64,000 nucleotides of DNA from Olsenella profusa F0195 (GTDB lineage: Bacteria; Actinomycetota; Coriobacteriia; Coriobacteriales; Atopobiaceae): contig NZ_AWEZ01000045.1 in NCBI RefSeq assembly GCF_000468755.1, positions 208,713 through 272,712 on the forward strand, given 5' to 3'. Below the pieces are notes generated by a model that did no database searches, was not told the DNA's origin, and was given only the letters and a program-made list of their open reading frames with translations. Shown in pieces: positions 56,626-64,000 of this stretch (position 1 is its first letter; each line of letters opens with the position of its first letter). A program made the position numbers and the translations under genes.

Positions 56626-57192
56626 ATGGCAGATGGGAGAGGGGGGCCGCGCACGGTCTTCGGGCGTGGCGGCGTCGAACCGTCCGAGTGGGAGGATGAC
56701 TCCTTCGAGGACTATGCGTTTGATGACGGATTCGATGAGGATTCGCGGCATGGGGGCATGCATGCCTGGACCATGGCGCTCGAGCTCGGCACGAGGGGGG
56801 CCGATGGCGATCCACGAAAGATGACCACAAGGCAGCTGGGCACGCTCGGCGAGGACCTGGCGGAGCTGTACCTCAAGCAACGTGGCTACCATGTGCTCGA
56901 ACGCAACATGCGCAATCGCGGAGGCGAGGCGGACATCGTCGCCCGGCAGGGGCGCTGCGTCGTGATGGTGGAGGTAAAGACGCGCCTGGCTGACTCAGAG
57001 GGCGATGACGTCATGCCCGAGATCGCGGTCGACAAGCGCAAGCAGGAGCGCTATCGCAAGATCGCCCTGGAGTATCTCGTCGAGAACCCGGACGAGAGCC
57101 TCGTGCGCTTTGACGTCATCGCCATCAAGGTCAGGGCGGCAAGGGACGCCACCGTGCGCCATCTCAGCGGTGCCTTCGTGTGTGACCTCTGA
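56626..57192 (+). CDS. yraN: YraN/UPF0102 family nuclease-like protein
   Basis: A 188-residue product. Residues about 70-188 are the UPF0102 domain with the restriction-endonuclease-like core: LGTLGEDLAELYLKQRGYHV, EADIVARQGRCVVMVEVKTR (Asp and Glu-x-Lys). The first 65 residues are an acidic extension rich in Asp/Glu/Gly, absent from typical YraN (about 120 residues). GGGAAGGAG precedes the ATG. It is followed without a gap by comM, the common order. Confidence 0.9.
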   Translation: MADGRGGPRTVFGRGGVEPSEWEDDSFEDYAFDDGFDEDSRHGGMHAWTMALELGTRGADGDPRKMTTRQLGTLGEDLAELYLKQRGYHVLERNMRNRGGEADIVARQGRCVVMVEVKTRLADSEGDDVMPEIAVDKRKQERYRKIALEYLVENPDESLVRFDVIAIKVRAARDATVRHLSGAFVCDL

Positions 57193-58694
57193 TGGTGGGC
57201 ACGATCACGGTCGCCTCGGCCTGTCTGAGGGGCATCGAGGCGCTTCCCATCTCCGTCGAAGTGGCATCATCCGGTGGCATTCCGGGCATCACCATCGTCG
57301 GCATGACGGGCACGAGCACCATGGAGGTTGCGGCGCGCGTTCGCTGCGCCATCAAGGCGGCCGGCTACAAGCTCCCGCGCATGCACTATACCGTGAACCT
57401 CGCTCCCGCCGAGATGCGTAAGAGCGGGACCGCCTTTGACCTGCCCATTGCGGTAGGCATTCTGGCACTCTCGGGGCAGATCCCCCTGGCGGGTCTCGAC
57501 GGTTGTTTGCTCGTGGGCGAGCTGGGCCTTGCGGGAGAGGTCTCCCTCACGCGTGGCGCCGTGGCCTACCAGCATCTGGCACATCGTCTGGGCGCGTCGC
57601 TCGCGTGTGCGCGCGACGCGCTCCATGCGGGCGCGTCGACCCATGCGATTCTGGCGATTGGCTCGCTGGCGGACCTCAGGGAGGGCGTCTCGACGCTCGA
57701 CGGGGAGGTACCCCATGGCCTTGCGGGAGGGGAGCAGGACGATGGGACGGAGGGTCTCGACTTCGCGAACGTGTTCGGGCAGGAGTCTGCGAAGCGCGCG
57801 CTTACCATTGCCGCCGCAGGTGGGCATGGGATTCTCATGGTGGGGCCACCGGGCTCGGGCAAGACGATGCTTGCGCGGAGGCTGCCCACCATCCTGCCCA
57901 GCCTCACGGAGCCAGAGCTGGAGGAGGTATGTCTGGTGACCTCTGTGGCGGGCCAGCCCTTGGACGACGCCATGCGTGGCGTGCGGCCCTTCCGTGCGCC
58001 CCACCACTCCGTCTCCGCAGGTGGCTTGGTGGGCGGCGGGAGGCCCGTCCTTCCAGGCGAGGTGTCCCTCGCTCACAAGGGCGTCCTGTTCCTGGACGAG
58101 CTGCCGGAATTTGCGACGAACGTCCTTCAGACGCTCCGACAGCCCATGGAGGACAAGGAGGTGCGCATCGTACGGGTGGATGGCGTGTATCGCTTCCCCT
58201 GCGACTTTCAGCTTGTGGCCGCCTCCAACCCCTGTCCCTGCGGCTACCTGGGCGACCCGGCGCACGACTGTCGCTGCACGCCCGCACAGGTACAACGCTA
58301 CCAGGGCAGAATCGGCGGCCCCCTCATGGATCGCATCGACATGCGCGTGGACGTCATGCGGCCGGCGTCGCAGACGGTCATCGGCGCGGAGGCGGGCATG
58401 GACTCCCACACGATGTGCCAGCAGGTCATGGGAGCCCGGGAGTTCGCGTCCCATCGCCCGCACGAGACGGATGCGTCTGACGCCTTGCCTCACTCGTTGC
58501 TCTTCGACACCCGCGCCGCCACCTGTCTCGAGGGCATCTCGTCGCGACTCGCACTCGGAGCACGTTCGATCGTGAAGATGGCTCGTGTGGCCAGGACCAT
58601 CGCCGACGTCGAGCAGAGCGAGCATGTGAGGCGCGAGCATGTGCTTGAGGCCAGTGGCTACAGGAACCGTGCGGAGGGAGGGCAAGATGCCTGA
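57192..58694 (+). CDS. comM: YifB/ComM-family Mg-chelatase-like AAA+ ATPase
   Basis: A 500-residue product: an N-terminal Lon-like domain (1 to about 165), an AAA+ chelatase domain with Walker A VGPPGSGKTML and Walker B VLFLDELPEF, and a C-terminal lid domain. A Cys-rich patch, NPCPCGYLGD, is conserved in the family. In competent bacteria ComM is a helicase promoting branch migration of incoming DNA. The ATG overlaps the yraN stop by one base and the gene overlaps dprA by eight bases. Confidence 0.94.
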   Translation: MVGTITVASACLRGIEALPISVEVASSGGIPGITIVGMTGTSTMEVAARVRCAIKAAGYKLPRMHYTVNLAPAEMRKSGTAFDLPIAVGILALSGQIPLAGLDGCLLVGELGLAGEVSLTRGAVAYQHLAHRLGASLACARDALHAGASTHAILAIGSLADLREGVSTLDGEVPHGLAGGEQDDGTEGLDFANVFGQESAKRALTIAAAGGHGILMVGPPGSGKTMLARRLPTILPSLTEPELEEVCLVTSVAGQPLDDAMRGVRPFRAPHHSVSAGGLVGGGRPVLPGEVSLAHKGVLFLDELPEFATNVLQTLRQPMEDKEVRIVRVDGVYRFPCDFQLVAASNPCPCGYLGDPAHDCRCTPAQVQRYQGRIGGPLMDRIDMRVDVMRPASQTVIGAEAGMDSHTMCQQVMGAREFASHRPHETDASDALPHSLLFDTRAATCLEGISSRLALGARSIVKMARVARTIADVEQSEHVRREHVLEASGYRNRAEGGQDA

Positions 58695-59649
58695 TGGAGG
58701 GGAACGGTGGGAGCTCAGGAGGGGAGAGGAGGGGTGGCCCCCATCCCTGGAGTCCCTGGAGCAGCCCCCGGACATCATCTATGGGATGGGTGACCGGTCG
58801 ACCCTCACGAACAGCTGCCTCTCGGTCATCGGTGCCCGCCGCGCGACGCCCTATGGCCTCGCTGCCGCACGGCTGGCCGGCAGGGTCGCTGCCGAGAGTG
58901 GCATCACGCTCGTCTCCGGAGGTGCGCTGGGATGCGATGCGGCCTCGGCGCGCGCGGCCCTCGACGCGGGAGGCACGACGATCGTGGTGAGCGGTACCGG
59001 TGCCGACAAGGTCTACCCGCGCTCCTCCGAGGACGTGTTCGCGCGCGCCAGAACGTATGGTGCCGTCATTTCTCTCGAACCCTGGGGGGCGCCGCCCAAG
59101 CGCTACACCTTTCCACGCCGCAACCCCATCATCGCCGCGCTCTCACAGAGCACGGTCATCTGTGAGGCGGGACGTCACTCGGGGACGTTCTCCACGGCCA
59201 TGGCGGCCGCGCAGATGGGGCGTGACCTCTACGTGATACCAGGCAGCATCTTCTCGCCGGAATCCATGGGGGCCAACCAGCTCATAGCGGACGGTGCGTA
59301 CATCATCCCCTCCGAGATGGACCTCGAGCAGCGCATCTCGCTGGACTACGGGGTGCTGCGCATGGTACGCGAGGGCGTGCCGAGGACGGAGGGGCGCATC
59401 GTGTCCGCGCTCATCTCCGAGCCGACACGGGCCGATGACCTCGCGCGCTTTTTGGGGGAGAGCGTCGTTGGCATACTCGGTGCGCTCGCCGACTATGAGA
59501 GCAAGGGCATGGTGCGGCGTCTTCCGGACGGACGGTTCAGCCTGACGGAGTCGGCCTACCTTGCACACGATAGAATGGTCAGACGACATGGAGACGAGCT
59601 GGCACAGGACGGCGGAGGGGGAGCGTCATGTCAGACGATAGGAGGGTGA
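58687..59649 (+). CDS. dprA: DNA-processing protein DprA
   Basis: Loads RecA on incoming single-stranded DNA. The 320-residue product has a Rossmann-like core with VIGARRATPYGLAAA, SGGALGCDAASARAAL, FPRRNPIIAALS and EAGRHSGTFSTAMAA, and a C-terminal winged-helix-like region. ATG at 58687 follows GGAGGGAGGGC inside the comM end. Together with comM it hints at DNA uptake or recombination of foreign DNA. It overlaps the trmFO start by 22 bases. Confidence 0.93.
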   Translation: MPDGGERWELRRGEEGWPPSLESLEQPPDIIYGMGDRSTLTNSCLSVIGARRATPYGLAAARLAGRVAAESGITLVSGGALGCDAASARAALDAGGTTIVVSGTGADKVYPRSSEDVFARARTYGAVISLEPWGAPPKRYTFPRRNPIIAALSQSTVICEAGRHSGTFSTAMAAAQMGRDLYVIPGSIFSPESMGANQLIADGAYIIPSEMDLEQRISLDYGVLRMVREGVPRTEGRIVSALISEPTRADDLARFLGESVVGILGALADYESKGMVRRLPDGRFSLTESAYLAHDRMVRRHGDELAQDGGGGASCQTIGG

Positions 59650-60958
59650 CGGTCATAGGCGGCGGACTCGCGGGGAGCGAGTGCGCCCTTGCGCTCGCCG
59701 GGCGGGGGTGCCCGTGACGCTTGTCGAGCAGCGCCCCAATGCCGTGGCACCCGCCCATCACACCTCGGACTTTGCCGAGCTCGTGTGCTCAAACTCCTTC
59801 AAGTCCCTGAGGCATGACAGTGCCGCGGGCCTCCTCAAGGAGGAGCTCGGGGCGATGGGGTCGACGCTCATTGGGCTGGCGGACGCAGCGAGCGTCCCGG
59901 CTGGTGGGGCCCTGGCGGTGGACAGGGTACGCTTCTCGTCCCTCGTGACCCAGGCCATCAGTGCGCATGAGCTCATCGAGGTCGAGCGCCGCGAGGCCAT
60001 CGTCGTCCCGGATGGCCCCTGCGTCATCGCGGCAGGGCCCCTGTGCTCGCAGGCGCTCTTCGATGCGCTCTGCCGTCGCCTGGGCACGACGTCCCTCTCG
60101 TTCTTTGATGCCGCCGCCCCCATCGTGGACGCGGAGTCCATAGATCGAGGCGTGGCCTTCGTACAGTCGCGCTATGAGGACGCCGGTGCGGGCGACTATC
60201 TCAACTGCCCCATGGACAGGGGCGAGTATGATCGCTTCTATGACGAGCTGCTTGGGGCCAAGCGTACGATCCTGAGGGACTTCGAGCAGGGGGACCTCTT
60301 CAGTGCCTGTCAGCCCGTGGAGGAGGTCGCCCGCACCGGTCGTGACGCGCTGCGCTTCGGTGCCCTCAAGCCGGTGGGGCTTTTGGATCCACGCAGCGGC
60401 AGGCGTCCCTGGGCGGCCGTCCAACTAAGGGCTGAGAACAGGGGGCGCACGGCCTATAACCTCGTTGGCTTCCAGACCAACCTCACATGGGGCGAGCAGC
60501 GGCGCGTCTTTCGCCTCATCCCCGGGCTTGGGCACGCCGAGTTCTTCCGCTATGGCGTCATGCATCGCAACTCCTTCGTGGACTCGCCCCGTGCGCTGGA
60601 CGGGAGCTTTGCGATCCCCGGCACGACGGTGCGCCTTGCGGGGCAGATCACGGGCACGGAGGGCTACACCGAGGCCATCGCGTCGGGGCTGTTTGCCGCC
60701 CTGAACACCTATGCCGACCTCAAGGGGCTCGAGCGTCCCGCACTGCCCGTGACGTCGGCGCTCGGGTCGCTCGTCGCCTATGCCACCAACCCGGCCACGG
60801 ATCCCTATCAGCCCATGCACGTCAACTTTGGCCTCGTGCCGCCCCTTGAGGGCCCTCACCTCAAGAAGCGCGCACGCTACCGGGCCTATGCCGACCGCGC
60901 CACCAGGGACCTCCTGGCGTTCCTTGCCTCGCGTCCCGACCTCTTCGGGACCTTCTGA
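59628..60958 (+). pseudogene. trmFO: trmFO (tRNA m5U54 methyltransferase, folate-dependent) with a -1 frameshift
   Basis: Two frames together make a complete TrmFO of about 443 residues. From ATG 59628 one frame reads VTVIGGGLAGSECALALAGRG, the FAD-binding loop, then hits a stop at 59715. The other frame carries on from VPVTLVEQRPNAVAPAHHTS and contains FAELVCSNSFKS, YLNCPMD-like and C-terminal GTEGYTEAIASGLFAAL regions to 60958. The switch lies in the run of five G at 59704-59708; a sixth G would restore one frame. A start in the second frame (GTG 59681) would lose the FAD loop. It may be a mutation, a sequencing error or, less likely, programmed slippage. Confidence 0.85.
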
Positions 60959-61902
60959 TGGTCGCCTCGACCTCCATGCGCGAGCCAGTGCTGGCCCCCA
61001 CCGACGAGTTCGCACGCCTGCGGGATGGCTTCGTCTCGTTTCTGACGCGCGTCCGCAGGCTGTCTCCCCACACGGTGCGTGCCTATGCCAGTGACCTCAC
61101 GGCATTTGGGGCATGGCTGCACAGGAGGGGTCTCGGGCTCGCCACGCTCTCCCATCGTGACCTTAGGGGGTACCTTGGCGAGCTCTCACGTGCCGGCTAT
61201 GCCACCAAGACCATCAACCGCCACCTTTCGAGTGTGCGGTCGTTCTTCTCGTGGCTCGAGCGCGAGGGCCTTGTCGCGAATGGGGCCGCTGATGCCCTGA
61301 TGGGACCCAAAGCCGCCCAACGTCTGCCCCATACGGTCTCCGACGGGGACGTGACCCGGCTGCTGGATGCCTGCGGTGGCGATGCCGCCGGCGGGCGCGA
61401 TGCGCTCCTCATAGAGCTGCTGTATGCCAGCGGGGCGCGCATCGCCGAGGCGGCGCATCTGACGGTGGGGGACATCGATGCCTCCCAAGCGCAGCTGCAC
61501 CTCTTTGGCAAGGGCTCCAAGGAGCGCATCGTCCCTCTGTATCAGGGGATCATGGGGCGGCTTTCCGCCTATGTCGCGGGCGCGCGCCAGGAGCTGCTCT
61601 CACATGCCAAGGGACGGCGAACCGACGCCCTCTTCGTCTCCACGCGGGGCAACGCCATGAGCGCCGACGCGCTGCGCGACGCCTTCGAGCGACGGGTCAG
61701 GGAGGCGGGGCTGGACGCCAGCGTGACGCCGCACTCCCTCCGCCACAGCTTTGCGACGGAGCTTCTGGGCGGCGGCGCAGACCTCAGGAGCGTGCAGGAG
61801 CTCTTGGGGCATGCCAGCCTCTCCACGACGCAGATCTACACGCACCTCTCGATCGAGCGCCTCAAGGATGCCGCGCGGCAGGCGCATCCGCGAGCGGAGT
61901 AG
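60958..61902 (+). CDS. xerC: Tyrosine recombinase XerC-like
   Basis: A 314-residue site-specific recombinase, probably resolving chromosome dimers. The SAM-like N-terminal domain (LSPHTVRAYASDLTAF) is followed by the catalytic domain with Arg in ASGARIAEA, Lys in GKGSKER, His-x-x-Arg in HSLRHSF, His in LLGHASLSTTQ and the nucleophile Tyr in IYTHLS. It follows trmFO and precedes rpsB, as in many genomes, which argues for a housekeeping Xer rather than a phage integrase. Confidence 0.93.
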   Translation: MVASTSMREPVLAPTDEFARLRDGFVSFLTRVRRLSPHTVRAYASDLTAFGAWLHRRGLGLATLSHRDLRGYLGELSRAGYATKTINRHLSSVRSFFSWLEREGLVANGAADALMGPKAAQRLPHTVSDGDVTRLLDACGGDAAGGRDALLIELLYASGARIAEAAHLTVGDIDASQAQLHLFGKGSKERIVPLYQGIMGRLSAYVAGARQELLSHAKGRRTDALFVSTRGNAMSADALRDAFERRVREAGLDASVTPHSLRHSFATELLGGGADLRSVQELLGHASLSTTQIYTHLSIERLKDAARQAHPRAE

Positions 61903-61941
61903 CCCAGGGATGGCGCAGGTTGTGTGTGCCCGCATCGAAGC

Positions 61942-61970
61942 TGGCACACGCTGCTGGTTGCTGGTACAAT
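61942..61970 (+). promoter_or_regulatory. Candidate promoter of rpsB-tsf
   Basis: TGGCAC (61942-61947 region) and TACAAT (61965-61970) at 17-base spacing. A leader of about 135 bases would precede rpsB. It could host S2 autoregulation, but no specific leader structure was identified. Confidence 0.45.
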
Positions 61971-62112
61971 GCTGGACTGTCGTGCGTCCGCACGGCATCA
62001 ATTCGCACGCGTGACTACTCGGTGTCCATGGTGCCCAGGCTCACAAGCCATGACTTGGGTGGATGTTCCGGGGTCGACACCACGCGGAGGCACAACCAAC
62101 GGAGGTAGGCAC

Positions 62113-62904
62113 ATGGCTGTCAAGATCAACATCCGCACCCTGCTCGAGGCTGGCTGCCACTACGGCCACCAGACGCGTCGCTGGAACCCCAAGATGCGCC
62201 CGTACATCTTCGGCGAGCGCAACGGCATCTACATCCTCGACCTCAAGCAGACCGTCATGGATGCGGACAAGGCGTACACCTTCCTCAAGGAGACCGCCGC
62301 CAAGGGTGGGCGCGTGCTCTTCGTGGGCACCAAGAAGCAGGCCCAGGAGCCCATCGCCACGCAGGCTGAGCGCTGCGGCATGCCCTACATCAACCAGCGC
62401 TGGCTCGGCGGCATGCTCACCAACTTCGTGACCATGCGATCCCGCATCGATCGCATGGAGGAGCTCGAGGCCATGGTCGAGGACGGCCGCATGGCGCTGC
62501 GGGGCAAGAAGGAGCAGGCCATGCTCACCAAGGAGCTCGAGAAGCTCCAGCGCAACCTCGGCGGCGTGCGCGACCTCAAGGCCCTGCCCCAAGCGCTCTT
62601 CGTGGTCGACTCCAAGCGCGAGGAGATCGCCATCCGCGAGGCCAACCGCCTGCACATCCCCGTCATCTCGCTGCTCGACACCAACTCCGACCCCGACGTG
62701 GTCGACTACGGCATCCCCGCCAACGATGATGCCATCCGCTCCGTGAACCTCATGTGCGAGCTCGTGGCCGACGCCGTGCTGGCCGGCTCCGGCAAGGAGC
62801 AGATCAGCGCCGAGGAGATGGCCGCCGGCGCCACCACCCCTGCCGTGGAGACCCACGCCGCCGTTCCCGAAGTCGTCGCTTCCGAAACCCCCGCGGCCGA
62901 GTAG
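62113..62904 (+). CDS. rpsB: 30S ribosomal protein S2
   Basis: A 263-residue uS2: [44 protein letters not shown] and [22 protein letters not shown] are diagnostic. An Ala/Glu-rich tail of about 35 residues follows the conserved domain. CGGAGGTAGG precedes the ATG. It is followed by tsf in the usual order. Confidence 0.98.
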   Translation: MAVKINIRTLLEAGCHYGHQTRRWNPKMRPYIFGERNGIYILDLKQTVMDADKAYTFLKETAAKGGRVLFVGTKKQAQEPIATQAERCGMPYINQRWLGGMLTNFVTMRSRIDRMEELEAMVEDGRMALRGKKEQAMLTKELEKLQRNLGGVRDLKALPQALFVVDSKREEIAIREANRLHIPVISLLDTNSDPDVVDYGIPANDDAIRSVNLMCELVADAVLAGSGKEQISAEEMAAGATTPAVETHAAVPEVVASETPAAE

Positions 62905-62944
62905 CCCTCACCTACCCACTTCGTTCCCGATCAAGGAGGCCCTT

Positions 62945-63814
62945 ATGGCAAAGATCACCGCTGCCCAGGTCAAGCAGCTTCGTGAGATGACCGACTCCCC
63001 CATGATGGAGTGCAAGAAGGCCCTCGTCGAAGCCGATGGCGACCTCGAGGCGGCCGTTGACGTCCTGCGCAGGATGGGGGTCGCCAAGGCCGTCAAGCGT
63101 GCTGGCCGCGACACCAACGAGGGGACCATCGCCGCGTACGTCTCGGAGGATGGCACCAAAGGCGCCCTCCTCGAGCTCACCTGCGAGACTGACTTCGTGG
63201 GCACCAATCCCAAGTTCACTGGCTTTGCGACCCAGCTTGCCGAGGTCGTTGCCAACGAGGATCCCACGGACGTCGATGCGCTGCTCGCCTGCAGGATGGG
63301 CGACGGCACCGTCTCCGACGAGCTCACCGAGATGATCCACGTCATTGGCGAGAACATGAAGGTCGCCCGCTTCCAGCGCATCGAGCAGGAGCAGGGTGCC
63401 CTCGCGTCCTACACCCACCTCGGCGGCAAGCTCGCCGACATCGTCGCCTTCTCCTTCGGCAGCGAGGCCACGGCTTCCAACGACGAGTTCAAGGCCTTTG
63501 CGCATGACGTCGCGATGCAGGTGGCAGCCGCCGCCCCCGTCGCCGCAAAGCGCGAGGACGTGCCTGCCGAGACCATCGAGCACGAGAAGTCCATCTACAT
63601 GGCCCAGGCCGCCGACTCCGGCAAGCCCGAGGCCATCCAGGAGAGGATCGCCACCGGCAAGCTCGAGAAGTTCTACAAGGAGGTCGTCCTCACCGAGCAG
63701 GAGTTCATCAAGGATGGCTCCGTGACGATCTCCGAGCTGGCTGGGAAGGTCGGCAAGGCCTGCGGCGACACCATCACCATCGAGTCCTTCGTCCGCTTCG
63801 CCTTCGGCGCGTAG
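62945..63814 (+). CDS. tsf: Elongation factor Ts
   Basis: A 289-residue guanine-nucleotide exchange factor for EF-Tu. The N-terminal module AAQVKQLREMTDSPMMECKK is followed by ETDFVGTNPKF and the paired core domains, then KFYKEVVLTEQ toward the end. AAGGAGG lies before the ATG. Confidence 0.98.
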   Translation: MAKITAAQVKQLREMTDSPMMECKKALVEADGDLEAAVDVLRRMGVAKAVKRAGRDTNEGTIAAYVSEDGTKGALLELTCETDFVGTNPKFTGFATQLAEVVANEDPTDVDALLACRMGDGTVSDELTEMIHVIGENMKVARFQRIEQEQGALASYTHLGGKLADIVAFSFGSEATASNDEFKAFAHDVAMQVAAAAPVAAKREDVPAETIEHEKSIYMAQAADSGKPEAIQERIATGKLEKFYKEVVLTEQEFIKDGSVTISELAGKVGKACGDTITIESFVRFAFGA

Positions 63815-63837
63815 GGCGTCGCACACCTCACCTCGTG

Positions 63838-63870
63838 GAGGGGGCCGACGGATGTCGGCCCCCTCGTTCT
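63838..63870 (+). terminator. Terminator after tsf
   Basis: A perfect 12-base stem, GAGGGGGCCGAC/GTCGGCCCCCTC, with a GGAT loop, followed by the moderately T-rich GTTCT. It separates rpsB-tsf from pyrH, which has a possible -10 TAGAAT at 63923-63928 but no clear -35. Confidence 0.85.
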
Positions 63871-63982
63871 TGTAGGCTCTGCCTACCGGTAAAACGGAGC
63901 AGGGCACATAGGACACCTCTGGTAGAATCAATGCGATTGGTTCGGGCGTATGCAACGTCCCTGCGCGCATCGGAGGTGGGTA

Positions 63983-64000
63983 GTGTCTGGATACAGGTAT
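63983..64000 (+). CDS. pyrH: UMP kinase, first codons (probable)
   Basis: GTG at 63983, after GGAGGTGGG at 63971-63979, opens Met-Ser-Gly-Tyr-Arg-Tyr before the window ends. The identification rests on the standard rpsB-tsf-pyrH order and on the aromatic/basic start typical of UMP kinases; six codons prove nothing alone. Confidence 0.5.

Noticed and set aside
59681..60958. An intact shorter TrmFO starting at GTG 59681
   Set aside because: This would omit the FAD-binding GxGxxG loop, which is present upstream in the other frame, so a frameshift is the better explanation.
60958..61902. Integrase of a mobile element
   Set aside because: The recombinase sits in the housekeeping order trmFO-xer-rpsB, with no attachment-site repeats, phage genes or base-composition change around it.

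Overview
The window is one continuous, gene-dense stretch of a high-GC bacterial chromosome. Gene families, GC-rich codon use, TTG/GTG starts and the gene order around aroF-aroK, mreBCD-rodA, rplU-rpmA and rpsB-tsf-pyrH suggest an anaerobic Actinomycetota of the Coriobacteriia, possibly an Olsenella/Atopobium-like member. That placement is inference, since no rRNA or complete marker was compared. No CRISPR array, insertion sequence, prophage or integrated element was seen.

Layout. (1) 1-8124: an L-arabinose module. It has the tail of a sugar-binding lipoprotein, two RbsC-type permeases flanking a double ATPase, L-arabinose isomerase, an FGGY kinase, and a convergent LacI-type regulator with operator-like palindromes in front of it. 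(2) 8177-10728: tryptophanyl-tRNA synthetase, a YgjP-like metallopeptidase and 5-formyltetrahydrofolate cyclo-ligase. (3) 10725-19820, minus strand: an almost self-contained aromatic amino acid operon (DAHP synthase, TyrA, AroB, AroA, AroC, PheA, fused AroE-AroK) followed by a 3-dehydroquinate dehydratase carrying an N-terminal PTS EIIB domain. A tRNA-Arg(CCG) with a terminator hairpin lies directly upstream. Together these cover every step from PEP plus erythrose-4-phosphate to chorismate, and on to phenylpyruvate and hydroxyphenylpyruvate. (4) 19936-25783: aconitase, a zinc-ribbon membrane protein, a cyclophilin and a TPR membrane protein. (5) 25831-32609: the rod-shape operon mreB-mreC-mreD-PBP2-rodA plus a DUF697-like protein. 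(6) 32647-41035: ribosomal proteins L21/L27, a TrpP-like ECF transporter (S, fused A-A', T), Obg, ProB, NadD, YqeK and RsfS.

(7) 41060-44335, minus strand: DNA polymerase IV and a two-component pair. (8) 44512-50103: rpsP-KH protein-rimM-trmD-lepB-glyQ-glyS. (9) 50149-53577: a half-length relative of the PPDK regulatory protein next to pyruvate phosphate dikinase. (10) 53591-55108: a dGTPase-family HD protein, then a decayed TetR/ABC-exporter remnant. (11) 55169-61902: rplS, rnhB, a nested palindrome, yraN, comM, dprA, a frameshifted trmFO and a XerC-like recombinase. (12) 61942-64000: rpsB, tsf and the first codons of pyrH.

The most unusual points are the EIIB-AroQ fusion, the PPDK regulator lacking its kinase half, the single-base frameshift in trmFO, and the gene relic between dgt and rplS.
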